From contig NZ_CP085173.1 in NCBI RefSeq assembly GCF_020616555.1, positions 186,001-250,000 of the forward strand: 64,000 nucleotides of DNA, written 5' to 3'. Origin of the DNA: Streptomyces longhuiensis. GTDB lineage: Bacteria; Actinomycetota; Actinomycetes; Streptomycetales; Streptomycetaceae. A program made the position numbers and the translations under genes. The notes beneath the pieces are model-generated. The model did not search any database. It was not told the origin of the DNA and was given only the letters and a program-made list of their open reading frames with translations. This document shows, piece by piece, positions 44,877 through 53,919 of the stretch. Every line of letters starts with the position of its first letter. The first letter of the stretch is position 1.

Positions 44877-45055
44877 GTGGGTGAGCGAGACCAGATCGCG
44901 GAGGAGACCTGCAACGTGTGGGAGGCCACCTCAGCGTGCTGGCACGCGAGTTGGAAGACGCAGACCGTCGAAGGGCAGCCACAGGCTGCCCGCAGTGGGT
45001 ATCGGAGCATCGGGACGAAATCACTCAGGCCTGTCACCGAGTGAGTTCAGCATAG
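44877..45055 (+). pseudogene. Short frameshifted hypothetical gene
   Basis: GTG 44877 starts VGERDQIAEETCNVWEAT; the adjacent frame continues LSVLARELEDADRRRAATGC, then PQWVSEHRDEITQACHRVSS to a stop at 45053. One missing C in the run around 44925 would join them into a helical protein of about 59 residues. Family unknown. Confidence 0.4.
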
Positions 45056-45129
45056 GTGGCAGTCGCGGAGGCGGCCCGGAGGTTGAAGGCTGGAAAAGGC
45101 CGGCGTGCGTGGGGCAGAATCCCGGACAT

Positions 45130-46086
45130 ATGAGCCCACGGCAGTCCCGTCCCACGCACCTCGCGAACCTCGATCTCAACCTCCTGGTGACGCTGCGAGC
45201 GCTGCTGCGCGAGCGGAACGTCACCCGGGCCGCCCGGAACCTCGGCGTCACCCAGCCCGCCGTCAGCGCCGCGCTGTCCCGGCTGCGCCGGCATTTCGGG
45301 GACGAGCTGCTCGCCCGGGTGCAGGGGGCCTACGTCCTGACGCCGCTCGCCGCGCAGCTGGCCGGGCAGGTCGAGACCGTGTGCGCGGCCGCCGAGAGGC
45401 TCTTCGCGACAGGCAGGGCGTTCGACCCCGACACCACCGAGCGGGAGTTCACGCTGCTGATGGCCGACTACCAGGCCACGGTCCTCGGCCCCGCGCTGTC
45501 AAGGCTGTTCGACCGCGAGGCGCCGCATGCGGCGCTCCACGTCCAGCTCATCAGGGAGACCCTGGGCAGTGGCGCGGGCGACGCGATCCGGCTCGTCGAC
45601 GCCATGGTCTCTCCGCCGCTGGGCCACTTCCGCACCCCAGGTGTCCACTCGGCTCCGCTCTTCCAGGACCGGTGGGTCTGCCTGGTGTCCGCCGACCACC
45701 CGCTGTGCGGGACCGAGTCGTTCGGCATCGAGGATCTGGCACGGCTGCCGTGGGTGGTGCCCTACCACCGGGATGAGGGCTACCCGTCGGCCGCTCCGGC
45801 GACCCGGCAGCTGAGCACCCTGGGCATCCGGCCACGGATCGCCGTACGCGTGGAGAGCTACCGGGCCGTGCCCGACTTCATCTCCGGAACGCGGCGGGTG
45901 GCGCTCGTTCCGGAGCGGCTCGCCGCGCCGCTGAGGTCCGCGCACGGGCTGCGCACGCTCGCCTGCCCGGTATCGCTCGATCCGCTGGAAGAGCATCTCT
46001 GGTGGGACGCGAGCCACGACGAGGACCCGGCGCACAGCTGGCTGCGTGACCTGGTGGCACGGGCGGCGGCCTGCCTCGGACCATAA
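45130..46086 (+). CDS. LysR-family transcriptional regulator
   Basis: A 318-residue regulator from ATG 45130. The winged helix is HLANLDLNLLVTLRALLRER, NVTRAARNLGVTQPAVSAAL and SRLRRHFGDELLARVQGAYV; the effector domain contains REFTLLMADYQATVLGPALS and ends RDLVARAAACLGP. Closest in style to NodD/LinR-type regulators of catabolic genes. It precedes the transporter and dehydratase genes on the same strand and is the natural candidate to control them, alongside the IclR protein downstream. Confidence 0.9.
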   Translation: MSPRQSRPTHLANLDLNLLVTLRALLRERNVTRAARNLGVTQPAVSAALSRLRRHFGDELLARVQGAYVLTPLAAQLAGQVETVCAAAERLFATGRAFDPDTTEREFTLLMADYQATVLGPALSRLFDREAPHAALHVQLIRETLGSGAGDAIRLVDAMVSPPLGHFRTPGVHSAPLFQDRWVCLVSADHPLCGTESFGIEDLARLPWVVPYHRDEGYPSAAPATRQLSTLGIRPRIAVRVESYRAVPDFISGTRRVALVPERLAAPLRSAHGLRTLACPVSLDPLEEHLWWDASHDEDPAHSWLRDLVARAAACLGP

Positions 46087-46304
46087 ACGGAATTGATACC
46101 TCCCAGTCGAACGCTCTATTGACCTGGGCATTCCCTCCGGCGAGACGGTCCGCCTACGGTGCGGGGCATGCAGTGAGCGCCGCGTTCGCGGCACAACCCC
46201 TTCCACAGGAGCCCTCGATGCCCCACGCCCTGACCATGGCGCAGGTCACATCTGATCGACGGCCTGCCCACGCTCGGCGAGCATGTGAGGAGCTCCCTGA
46301 TCGG

Positions 46305-46576
46305 CCCGTTCTTCCGGAGCGGCGGGCTTCTTCCAGGCGACCCGGCTCGTCGGCGCCGCACCCCTCGGCATGGTCTTCGCGGCCATGACCGCAACAGCCG
46401 CGCCCGGCGCGGTCGTCACCCGCGTCCTCACCGTGACCGGTACGGACCGGGACCCGCTGACTGTCATCCGAACCGGGGACCGGGGCAGCGTCGACGCCGG
46501 CCAGGGCATCGCCACGGCCCGCATTGACCCCGCACCCCGCCCCGCCCTCCCCTCAACGATGAGGAGACGTCCATGA
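46305..46576 (+). pseudogene. DUF126 (aconitase X small domain) remnant
   Basis: The frame reads SSGAAGFFQATRLVGAAPLG, then MVFAAMTATAAPGAVVTRVL and DPLTVIRTGDRGSVDAGQGI. This lines up with the intact AcnX small subunit at 52380-52835 (SSGWSGFFQSTRLMGTAPLA, MVFTNL, GAIVTRVPTV, IATGDRVEVDADNG). The first half is missing and an in-frame TGA lies upstream. It sits directly before the transporter gene, which starts inside its last codons. Confidence 0.65.
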
Positions 46577-47991
46577 GCGCCACACCACACCTCGTGGAAC
46601 TGGCCCCGATCATCGAGCGCCAGCGAGCGAACCGCCGCTGGCTGTTGATGTACGCGGTCTGCTGTCTGATCACCTTCCTCGACGGCTTCGACTTCCAGAT
46701 CCTGTCGTTCGCCGCCACCTACCTCAAGAAGGACTTCGGGCTCACCGAGACCCAGCTCGGCACCCTGGGCACGGTCGGCCTCTTCGGCACCATGATCGGT
46801 GCGCTGATCATGGGTTATCTGGCGGACCGGATGGGGCGCCGTCCCACCATCATCGTGTCGGTCGCCGGATTCGGCGTCTTCATGCTCGGTTTCGCCCAGG
46901 CGGACACCTACGCACACCTGGTCGCCCTGCGCTTCATATCCGGGCTCTTCCTCGGCGGCGTACTCCCGCTGACCTGGGCCCTGGCGGCCGAGTACGCGCC
47001 GAAGCGGTTCCGGGTGACCGCCGTCTCCATCATCATGTGCGGCTACACGCTCGGCGGCGCCGCCGGCGGTCCCGTCTCCAACTGGCTGATCCCCGACTAC
47101 GGCTGGCGATCGGTGTTCGTCGTCGGCGGTGTCTGCTCCCTGCTCACCGTCCTCGCGGTGCTGCCGCTGCTGCCCGAGTCGGTGAAGTTCCTGGCGCTGA
47201 AGGCCCGCCCCGACAGCGACGAGCGCATCTCCCGCATCCTGAGCCGCTTCCAGCCGGGCCTGTCCATCGAGCCCGGGACCCGCTTCACCACCGAGGCCCA
47301 GGAGCAGGCGCACTCGGGCAAGCGGTTCACCCCCGCCCAGCTCTTCCGCGGCCACCTCGCCGCCATCACTCCCCTGCTGTGGGTCGTCTACCTCCTCTCC
47401 TCGGCGCTGATCTACTTCCTGGTCTTCTGGACCCCGATGATCAACGAGCGGATGGGCTTCAGCGTGAGCGCGGCCGCCACCATCGCCGCCCTGGCGAGCG
47501 TCGCGGGCGCCGTCGCGCAGCTGTTCATCAGCCGGTTCGTCGACCGCAAGGGCGCGGGCATCATCTTGTGGATGCCGCTCGCAGCCGTCGTCTGCATGGT
47601 GACGCTGGGCAGCGGAGCTCTCGCCCCGGCCTTCTACATCGCCTTCGTCATCGGCGCCAAGATGTTCGTCAACGGCGGCCATGGCGGTATCACCAGCATC
47701 GCCGGCACCTTCTACCCGACGGCGATCCGTGCCAACGGCGCCGCCTGGGCGTCCTCGGTCGCCAAGATCGGCGCGATGGTCGGTCCCTGGCTCGGCGGTG
47801 TCATCCTCGACGCCGGTCTCGGGGCACAAGGCGCGTTCACCGTGTTCGCGGTCTGCCCGGCCGTGATGGTGGTGGTGCTGTTCGTGTTCGGCCGGGTCCA
47901 GCGTCGGCTGCCGGCCGAGGCCGAGGGAGCGATCTCCGTGGAGACACCCACGACCGGCGTGGCGCCGGTGAAGATGGCGGCCACCTCCTGA
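46573..47991 (+). CDS. MFS transporter, aromatic acid:H+ symporter type
   Basis: A 472-residue, 12-helix transporter. ATG 46573 follows GAGGAG at 46561-46566. The first helix carries CCLITFLDGFDFQILSFAAT, the Asp-containing signature of the AAHS family. The motif-A loop is YLADRMGRRPTIIVSVAGFG and the helix-5 part is GYTLGGAAGGPVSNWLIPDY. The family imports protocatechuate, benzoate, gallate and related acids. It is the first gene of the dehydratase/AcnX cluster and probably brings in the compound that the cluster degrades. Confidence 0.9.
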   Translation: MSATPHLVELAPIIERQRANRRWLLMYAVCCLITFLDGFDFQILSFAATYLKKDFGLTETQLGTLGTVGLFGTMIGALIMGYLADRMGRRPTIIVSVAGFGVFMLGFAQADTYAHLVALRFISGLFLGGVLPLTWALAAEYAPKRFRVTAVSIIMCGYTLGGAAGGPVSNWLIPDYGWRSVFVVGGVCSLLTVLAVLPLLPESVKFLALKARPDSDERISRILSRFQPGLSIEPGTRFTTEAQEQAHSGKRFTPAQLFRGHLAAITPLLWVVYLLSSALIYFLVFWTPMINERMGFSVSAAATIAALASVAGAVAQLFISRFVDRKGAGIILWMPLAAVVCMVTLGSGALAPAFYIAFVIGAKMFVNGGHGGITSIAGTFYPTAIRANGAAWASSVAKIGAMVGPWLGGVILDAGLGAQGAFTVFAVCPAVMVVVLFVFGRVQRRLPAEAEGAISVETPTTGVAPVKMAATS

Positions 47992-48056
47992 TGACGGACG
48001 CCCGCCTCAGTCACTTCGCACAGAACCACCAGCAACAACCAGGAAAGAGTCAAGCG

Positions 48057-49751
48057 GTGTCCACAGAGCTGCGGAGCAACCATCCGATCGGGTCCTCCCG
48101 CTGGGCGACGACCCGCACGCAGTGGAAGGCGCTGGGTTACAACGACGAGGAGATCCGTCGGCCCAAGATCGCCATCGTCAACTCCTCCTCCGGGCTGGCG
48201 CCGTGCTTCGCCCACCTCGACAAGGTCGCGGAGGCCGTCCGCCAGTCGGTGTACGACGCCGGTGGGCTGGGCTTCGAGATCCGCACCGTCGCGCCGACGG
48301 ACTTCAGCATGGCCGCCGGCCGGGGCGGCGGATATGTGCTCTCGGGCCGCGACCTGGTGTCCTACGACATCGAGTCGGTGGTCGAGGGCGCGAAGCTCGA
48401 CGCAATGATCTGCCTGGCGTCGTGCGACAAGACGACGCCCGGCCAGCTGATGGCGGCCGCGCGGACCGACGTCCCCACCGTGATCGTCGCCTGCGGATAC
48501 CAGAGCTGCGGTGTCCTCGACAACGGTCGCCGTGTCGACATCGAGGAGGTCTTCGTCGACGCCGGCAAGCTCGCCGCGGGCGCCATCAGCTTCGACGACC
48601 TCTGCCAGATGTCCGACCGCGCCATCACCGGCCCCGGCGTCTGCCAGGGGATGGGCACCGCCAACACCATGCACATCGTCGCCGAGGCGCTCGGGATGGC
48701 GCTGCCCGGCTCCGCCCCGACCCAGGCCAACAGCGAGACGATGTGGGCGGCCGCGAAGGCCGCCGGCCCGGTCGTCATGGCGGCGATCGAGGCGGCCCGG
48801 CGCCCCAGCACGGTGATGACCCCCGCCGCGTTCCGCAACGCGGTGACGGCGGTCATCGCGGTCAGCGGCTCGATCAACGCGGTCAAGCATCTGGAGGCGA
48901 TCGCCGCGGAGTCGCCGTACGACATCGATGTCCACCGGCTCTTCGAGGAGATCGGGCGGGAGGTCGGGCCGATCGCGGCGGTCCAGCCCAACGGGCCCAC
49001 GACGATCGACGAGTTCGACGCCGCGGGCGGCGCTCGCGGCGTGCTCCGGCAGCTCGGCGACAGGATCGACGGCTCGGCCATGACGGTCACGGGCAAGCCG
49101 ATGGCCGAGGCCGTCGCCGGCGCCCCCGTCGACGCGGAGGTGATCCGCGCCGAGCCGATGCGCGCCGAGTCCACCATCGTCCTGATGCGCGGCAACCTGT
49201 GCCCCGACTCCGGCATCGTGAAGTTGTCGGTGACGGAGAACCGGGCCCGCACCTTCCGCGGCACGGCGCGTGTCTTCGAGGCAGCGCCCGAGGCTACCGA
49301 GGCGATCGAGCGCGGCGAGGTGCTGCCGGGCGAGGTCCTCGTGCTGCGGGGTCTTGGCGTCACCGGAACACCGGGGATGGGGATGGCCTCCAACGTGGTC
49401 TTCGCGCTGAACGGCGCCGGCCTGAGCGAGCAGGTGGCGTTCGTGACCGACGGGCAGCTCTCGGGGCTCGTCAACAAGGGCATCGTCGTCGGCGAGATCT
49501 CGCCCGAGGCAGGCGTGCCTGGCCCGCTGGGCGTCGTCCGCACCGGTGACGAGATCGCGATCGACGTCCCGAACCGGACCGTCGACCTGCTGATCGACGA
49601 CGAAGCGCTGAACCGCCGGATCGAGGCGTACGCCGAAACACGCGCGCCGCAGACCTGGCCGGCGCGGCCCGGCTCCTGGCTCGGCGTGTACGCCGACGCC
49701 GTGGAGCCGCTCGACCGGGGCGCCACGCTGCGCCGGACCGCCGCCAACTGA
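48057..49751 (+). CDS. IlvD/Edd-family dehydratase
   Basis: A 564-residue iron-sulfur dehydratase from GTG 48057. Family blocks: RRPKIAIVNSSSGLAPCFAH with a cluster Cys, MICLASCDKTTPGQLMAAAR with the second Cys and the CDKxxPG motif, GPGVCQGMGTANTMHIVAEA with the third, and VALVTDGQ-type end AFVTDGQLSGLVNKGIVVGE. Length and motifs place it with dihydroxy-acid or sugar-acid dehydratases, though GYQSCGVLDNG is unlike housekeeping IlvD. In this cluster it likely dehydrates a polyhydroxy acid to a 2-keto acid. Reaction inferred. Confidence 0.88.
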   Translation: MSTELRSNHPIGSSRWATTRTQWKALGYNDEEIRRPKIAIVNSSSGLAPCFAHLDKVAEAVRQSVYDAGGLGFEIRTVAPTDFSMAAGRGGGYVLSGRDLVSYDIESVVEGAKLDAMICLASCDKTTPGQLMAAARTDVPTVIVACGYQSCGVLDNGRRVDIEEVFVDAGKLAAGAISFDDLCQMSDRAITGPGVCQGMGTANTMHIVAEALGMALPGSAPTQANSETMWAAAKAAGPVVMAAIEAARRPSTVMTPAAFRNAVTAVIAVSGSINAVKHLEAIAAESPYDIDVHRLFEEIGREVGPIAAVQPNGPTTIDEFDAAGGARGVLRQLGDRIDGSAMTVTGKPMAEAVAGAPVDAEVIRAEPMRAESTIVLMRGNLCPDSGIVKLSVTENRARTFRGTARVFEAAPEATEAIERGEVLPGEVLVLRGLGVTGTPGMGMASNVVFALNGAGLSEQVAFVTDGQLSGLVNKGIVVGEISPEAGVPGPLGVVRTGDEIAIDVPNRTVDLLIDDEALNRRIEAYAETRAPQTWPARPGSWLGVYADAVEPLDRGATLRRTAAN

Positions 49752-49781
49752 CCAACGCTCTCAAGAAAGACGAACGACACC

Positions 49782-51071
49782 ATGCCCCACGCTCTTTCCG
49801 ATCTCGTCGTCCACACGGTCACCAAGCCGGCCGACCATCCGGCCGAACGGCTCGACGCCGACATCCTCGTCGTCGGTGCCGGCATCGCCGGCCTCTCGGC
49901 GGCCATCCAGGCGCGCCGCCTCGGCCGCGACGTCGTCCTCGTCGACGCGCTCCCGGTCCTCGGCGGCCAGTGCGTCAACTCGATGATCGGGCTCTTCTGC
50001 GGGATCTACGGCAACGCGCCCGACTACCGCCAGCTGACCTACGGGATCTTCGGCGAGCTCTTCGAGGCGATGGAGAAGACCAACGACATCTACTACCGCC
50101 GTACTCACACCCAGACGGTGGTCTACGACGAGGTGGCCCTCGGCCGCTGGTTCGAGAACATCGTCCAGGAGCTCGGCATCCGGGTGGTCCTCGGCGCCTC
50201 CGTCAGCGGCGTGGGGATCGAGGGCGGCGTCATCGAGCGGGTCGACTTCGCCACCCGCTTCGGCCCCGTGAGCGTCACCGCCCGCGGTGTCGTCGACGCG
50301 ACCGGCGACGCTGCGCTCGCCTGGGAGGCGGGGCTGCCCTGCCAGGTCCCCGACCGTACCGTCTGGGGCTCCCAGCAGATCCGCCTGGAGGGACTCGACG
50401 AGTCCGGTAATCCGGAGCCCGCCGAGCTGGTGGCCCGGGTCGACGAGAAGGCCGGCGAGTACGGCCTCGTCCGCCGCGACGGGCTCGCGTTCTTCTTCCC
50501 GGGCCGCGACACCGCGGTGATGAACATGACCCACGTCGAGGCTCCGCTGACCGCCGTCGAGGCCGCCGACGCGCAGCTGCGCGGCCGCGCCCAGGCGGAC
50601 CGGGTCGTGAAGTTCCTCCGGCAGGAGTTCCCGAAGGCGTTCAAGAACGCCAAGGTCCAGGCCTACGGATTCCCGGGGCGACGGCAGGCCCGCTGGCTCG
50701 CCGCCTCCCACCAGCTGACCCTCGATGAGGTACGGCAGGAGACGAAGTTCGACGACGCCATCGCCCGCACGGCCTGGCCGGTCGAGCTGCACGACCGGGT
50801 CGAGGGCTACGTATGGGAGACCTTCGGCCCCGACCACGCCCACTACGTCCCGCTGCGCAGCATGCTCTCGCCGCAGGCGCACAACCTCGTGGCTGCGGGC
50901 CGCTGTGTCGACGGGGACGCCGCCGCCCTCTCCAGCGTCCGGGTGATGGGCCCTTGCTCGGCGATGGGCCTCGCCGCCGCGCACGCCCTCGACCTGACCC
51001 TGGGCGAGGACGTCCACCAGGTCGACCTCGGGGCGCTGCGCGACCGCGTCCGTGAGAACGTCGAGGACTGA
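49782..51071 (+). CDS. FAD-dependent oxidoreductase
   Basis: A 429-residue flavoprotein of the FAD_oxidored (fumarate-reductase/GlpB-like) class. The dinucleotide motif is ILVVGAGIAGLSAAIQARRL near residue 30 and the GG doublet is in LPVLGGQCVNSMIGLFCGIY. The second FAD contact is near VVDATGDAALAWEAGLPCQV, and the C-terminal AAGRCVDGDAAALSSVRVMG closes the site. ATG 49782 has AAGAAAGACG upstream, 30 bp after the dehydratase stop. Close spacing to the dehydratase and AcnX genes suggests an operon and oxidation of a hydroxy-acid intermediate. Confidence 0.88.
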   Translation: MPHALSDLVVHTVTKPADHPAERLDADILVVGAGIAGLSAAIQARRLGRDVVLVDALPVLGGQCVNSMIGLFCGIYGNAPDYRQLTYGIFGELFEAMEKTNDIYYRRTHTQTVVYDEVALGRWFENIVQELGIRVVLGASVSGVGIEGGVIERVDFATRFGPVSVTARGVVDATGDAALAWEAGLPCQVPDRTVWGSQQIRLEGLDESGNPEPAELVARVDEKAGEYGLVRRDGLAFFFPGRDTAVMNMTHVEAPLTAVEAADAQLRGRAQADRVVKFLRQEFPKAFKNAKVQAYGFPGRRQARWLAASHQLTLDEVRQETKFDDAIARTAWPVELHDRVEGYVWETFGPDHAHYVPLRSMLSPQAHNLVAAGRCVDGDAAALSSVRVMGPCSAMGLAAAHALDLTLGEDVHQVDLGALRDRVRENVED

Positions 51072-51081
51072 GGAGGAGCCG

Positions 51082-52383
51082 ATGGTCGCTCTGACCGACG
51101 AAGAGAAGGCCATGCGCGACGGCCGTGACGGCGACGCCGTCGCGGCGGCGATGGACCTGCTCATCAGGTACGCCGACGCCCTGGGCGCCGAGCACCTGTG
51201 CGAGACACGCAATGTGGCAGGGACCAACACCCAGCCCTCGCCCGCCAAGACGAAGCTGTTCGAGGAGGGCGGCTGGTCGAAGGCGTTCGCGGTGATCAGC
51301 CTCGACTGCGACGACGACATCACGGTGCCGCAGATGAAGGTGCCGACCTGCCAGCTCCAGCACGGCTTCGGCAACGACGCCCTGGGGATCATGCCGTACT
51401 CCGAGCGCAACATCGAGCTGCAGGCCGACGCCGAGTCGTTCTACAGCTCCAAGGGCGTCAACGTCCTGGCCACGTGCACTCCGTACCAGGTGGGCAACCT
51501 GCCGACCTACGGCGAGCACGTCGCCTGGATGGAGTCCTCGGCGGTGGTGTACGCCAACTCGGTCCTCGGCGCGCGCACCAACTGCGAAGGGGGCGCCTCG
51601 ACCGGGTCGGCGAGCATCACCGGCCGGATCCCCTGCTGGGGCAACCACCTGGTGGAGAACCGGTACGGCACCCATCTGATCGAGTCCGGGCTGCGGATGA
51701 CCGGCTTCCAGGACTGGGGCATGTTCGGCTACTTCGTCGGCGACGCCGTCATGGAGGCACGGCCGGTCATGGTCGGCGACCTCGGCCAGCCCGACCTGGC
51801 GGACCTGAAGCACTTCGGTGCGGCCGCCGCCTCCTCGGGCGGCGTCGAGATGTACCACATCCCTGGACGCACACCCGACGCGCCGACCCTGGAGGCCGCC
51901 TTCGGCGGCGCCGCCCCGCCCGAGCCGCTGCACTACGGCGAGGCGGAGCGCCGCGCAATGTACGACTCGCTCAACTCCATCGGGAACAGCGAGGACGTCG
52001 ACTTCGTGCTGATCGGCTGCCCGCACGCCTCGCTCGAGCAGATCGGCCGGGTCGCGCGGGCGCTCGAGGGCCGCACCCTGTCGGCCGGGACCGAACTGTG
52101 GGTCATGACGCCGCGCGCGCTGCGTTCCGTCGCGGACCGCAACGGGTGGACGGCCACCATCGAGGGCGCGGGGGGACGGGTCCTGACCGACTCCTGCCCG
52201 GCCATGTCGCGGGTGGCGCCGGCGGGCACCAAGGTGTTCGCCACGGACTCGGCCAAGCAGGCCCACTACCTGCCGGCGATCCTCGGCATCGAGGCCTGGT
52301 TCGGCACCACCGAGGAGTGCGTCGACGCCGCCGTGACCGGCCGCTGGCGCGGCTCGCTGGCCCCCGCGGCGGTGGTCCGATGA
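51082..52383 (+). CDS. Aconitase X catalytic (large) subunit
   Basis: A 433-residue AcnX protein behind AGGAGGAG. Cys-bearing blocks in order are LATCTPYQVGNLPTYGEHVA, GARTNCEGGASTGSASITGR and VLIGCPHASLEQIGRVARAL, with VLTDSCPAMSRVAPAGTKVF near the end. AcnX enzymes characterised so far include cis-3-hydroxy-L-proline dehydratase and phosphomevalonate dehydratase, both syn-type dehydrations using a small iron-sulfur centre. The Cys after GARTN, where the related Arg or other residue is often found, may mark another substrate. Its stop overlaps the small subunit start (ATGA). Confidence 0.88.
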   Translation: MVALTDEEKAMRDGRDGDAVAAAMDLLIRYADALGAEHLCETRNVAGTNTQPSPAKTKLFEEGGWSKAFAVISLDCDDDITVPQMKVPTCQLQHGFGNDALGIMPYSERNIELQADAESFYSSKGVNVLATCTPYQVGNLPTYGEHVAWMESSAVVYANSVLGARTNCEGGASTGSASITGRIPCWGNHLVENRYGTHLIESGLRMTGFQDWGMFGYFVGDAVMEARPVMVGDLGQPDLADLKHFGAAAASSGGVEMYHIPGRTPDAPTLEAAFGGAAPPEPLHYGEAERRAMYDSLNSIGNSEDVDFVLIGCPHASLEQIGRVARALEGRTLSAGTELWVMTPRALRSVADRNGWTATIEGAGGRVLTDSCPAMSRVAPAGTKVFATDSAKQAHYLPAILGIEAWFGTTEECVDAAVTGRWRGSLAPAAVVR

Positions 52384-52835
52384 CCAGCGTCGCAGAACCC
52401 CGGCGGCTTGTGCTCCGCGGCCGCGGCATCGTGCCGGGGCGCGTCGAGGGCGAGGCCCTGGTCTCCCACGAGACCATCTCCGGCTGGGGCGGGATCGATC
52501 CGGCCACCGGCACCATCGTCGAGCGCAGGCACGAGCTCTACGGCGTCTGCTTCACCGGCAAGGTGCTGGTCTTCCCGGGGGCGAAGGGCTCCTCGGGCTG
52601 GTCCGGCTTCTTCCAGTCGACCCGCCTCATGGGCACCGCGCCGCTGGCGATGGTCTTCACCAACCTGACCACCAAGGCCGCCTTGGGCGCGATCGTGACC
52701 CGCGTCCCCACGGTGACCGAGCTCGACGACGACCCGGTCGCCAGGATCGCGACCGGCGACCGCGTCGAGGTCGACGCCGACAACGGGCTGGTGGTGGTGC
52801 ACGGCCCGTGGCCGCGGTCAGATCATCCGCGGTGA
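52380..52835 (+). CDS. Aconitase X swivel (small) subunit, DUF126
   Basis: A 151-residue protein whose ATG overlaps the large-subunit stop, so the two are made together. It reads RRLVLRGRGIVPGRVEGEAL with the swivel-domain Arg, SGWGGIDPATGTIVERRHEL, LVFPGAKGSSGWSGFFQSTR and NLTTKAALGAIVTRVPTVTE. In AcnX the swivel closes over the catalytic subunit and supplies the Ser of the GSS loop for substrate binding. A 14-bp-stem terminator follows within 30 bp. Confidence 0.88.
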   Translation: MTSVAEPRRLVLRGRGIVPGRVEGEALVSHETISGWGGIDPATGTIVERRHELYGVCFTGKVLVFPGAKGSSGWSGFFQSTRLMGTAPLAMVFTNLTTKAALGAIVTRVPTVTELDDDPVARIATGDRVEVDADNGLVVVHGPWPRSDHPR

Positions 52836-52860
52836 CGAGTCCGCGCCCCGCCCGCGGCTC

Positions 52861-52895
52861 GGGGGCCGTCACCGACTTCACCGGTGACGGCCCCC
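52861..52895 (+). terminator. Strong bidirectional-type terminator after the AcnX operon
   Basis: GGGGGCCGTCACCG at 52861-52874 pairs perfectly with CGGTGACGGCCCCC at 52882-52895 around a seven-base loop. No U-run follows, as usual in Streptomyces. It separates the AcnX unit from iclR. Confidence 0.75.
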
Positions 52896-53058
52896 GAGGC
52901 GCGGGTGACCGGTCGGACACCCTCGGCCCAGGCCGCCCCGGCGACCTGGGCGGGCCGTACGGTAGCCCTCATATCGCCCCGCGCCCGCCGGTACACGATC
53001 GGGCGCGCCTTGCTCCCGGCGGTCTCCCGCCAGGAGCCCGAGCATCCCGGAGCCGCCG

Positions 53059-53871
53059 GTGCCTGGTAAAAGCGCAGCGACGGGCGGGCGCGACGCCCGT
53101 TCCCTCAGCGTCCGCACACTCGACGTGCTGGGCGCTTTCGGCGCCGCCCGCCCGCGGCTCACCCTCTCCGAGCTGTCCCGGGCCAGCGGCCTCTCCCTCA
53201 CGACCACCCACCGCATCGTCACCGACCTCATCGAGTGGGGCGCGCTGGAAGAGGCCGACGGCGGCTACCAGATCGGACTCCGGCTCTGGGAGGCGGCGTG
53301 CGCGGCGCCCCGCGGGCTCGCCCTGCGGGAGACCGCGCTACCCGCGATGGAGGACCTCTACGAGGCGACCCACGAGAACGTGCAGCTGGCCGTGCGCGAG
53401 GGGCTCGAGGTCGTCTACGTGGAGCGCATCACCGGCCGTGGCGCGATCCGGGTCCTCACCAAGGTCGGCGGGCGCTTCGCCCTGCCGGCCACCGGCGTCG
53501 GACTCGTCCTGCTGGCACACGCTCCTCGGGAGGTCCAGGAGCGGGTGCTGGCCGAGCCGATGCGGCGCTGGACGCCGTACACCGTCACCGACCCCGCGGT
53601 GCTCCGCAAGATGCTCGCCGAAGTGCGTGGCGCCGGGTCGGCCCTCAGCGACCGTCAGGTGACCGAGGACGCGTTGTCAGTCGCCTGCCCCGTGCGTGGC
53701 GCGGGCGGCGAGGTGGTGGCGGCGCTCTCTGTCGTGGTCCGCTCCGACGGCCCCCTCACCCCGACGGCGCTGACCCCCGCGGTACAGGCGGCGAGCCGCA
53801 GCATCTCCCGCGCCCTGGGCTGGGAACCCACCCGGCAGACCCGTGGCCGGCGTCTGCTGGACGCGGGCTGA
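53059..53871 (+). CDS. IclR-family transcriptional regulator
   Basis: A 270-residue regulator starting GTG 53059. The N-terminal winged helix has SLSVRTLDVLGAFGAARPRL, TLSELSRASGLSLTTTHRIV and TDLIEWGALEEADGGYQIGL. The effector domain contains NVQLAVREGLEVVYVERITG, GRFALPATGVGLVLLAHAPR and DALSVACPVRGAGGEVVAAL. It stands between the AcnX unit and the Rieske unit and likely controls one or both, as IclR proteins commonly do for aromatic-acid genes. A tnpB remnant separates it from the Rieske gene. Confidence 0.9.
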   Translation: MPGKSAATGGRDARSLSVRTLDVLGAFGAARPRLTLSELSRASGLSLTTTHRIVTDLIEWGALEEADGGYQIGLRLWEAACAAPRGLALRETALPAMEDLYEATHENVQLAVREGLEVVYVERITGRGAIRVLTKVGGRFALPATGVGLVLLAHAPREVQERVLAEPMRRWTPYTVTDPAVLRKMLAEVRGAGSALSDRQVTEDALSVACPVRGAGGEVVAALSVVVRSDGPLTPTALTPAVQAASRSISRALGWEPTRQTRGRRLLDAG

Positions 53872-53919
53872 GGTCCGTGGGCTGAGGGCCCGCGCGACGC
53901 GAGCTGAGAGCCCATCGGG

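Noticed and set aside
46246..47829. A 527-codon minus-strand frame
   Set aside because: Antisense of the MFS transporter; composition is Asp/Gly/Arg-rich without any domain.
49761..51413. A 550-codon minus-strand frame
   Set aside because: Shadow of the FAD oxidoreductase and AcnX genes caused by high GC third positions.
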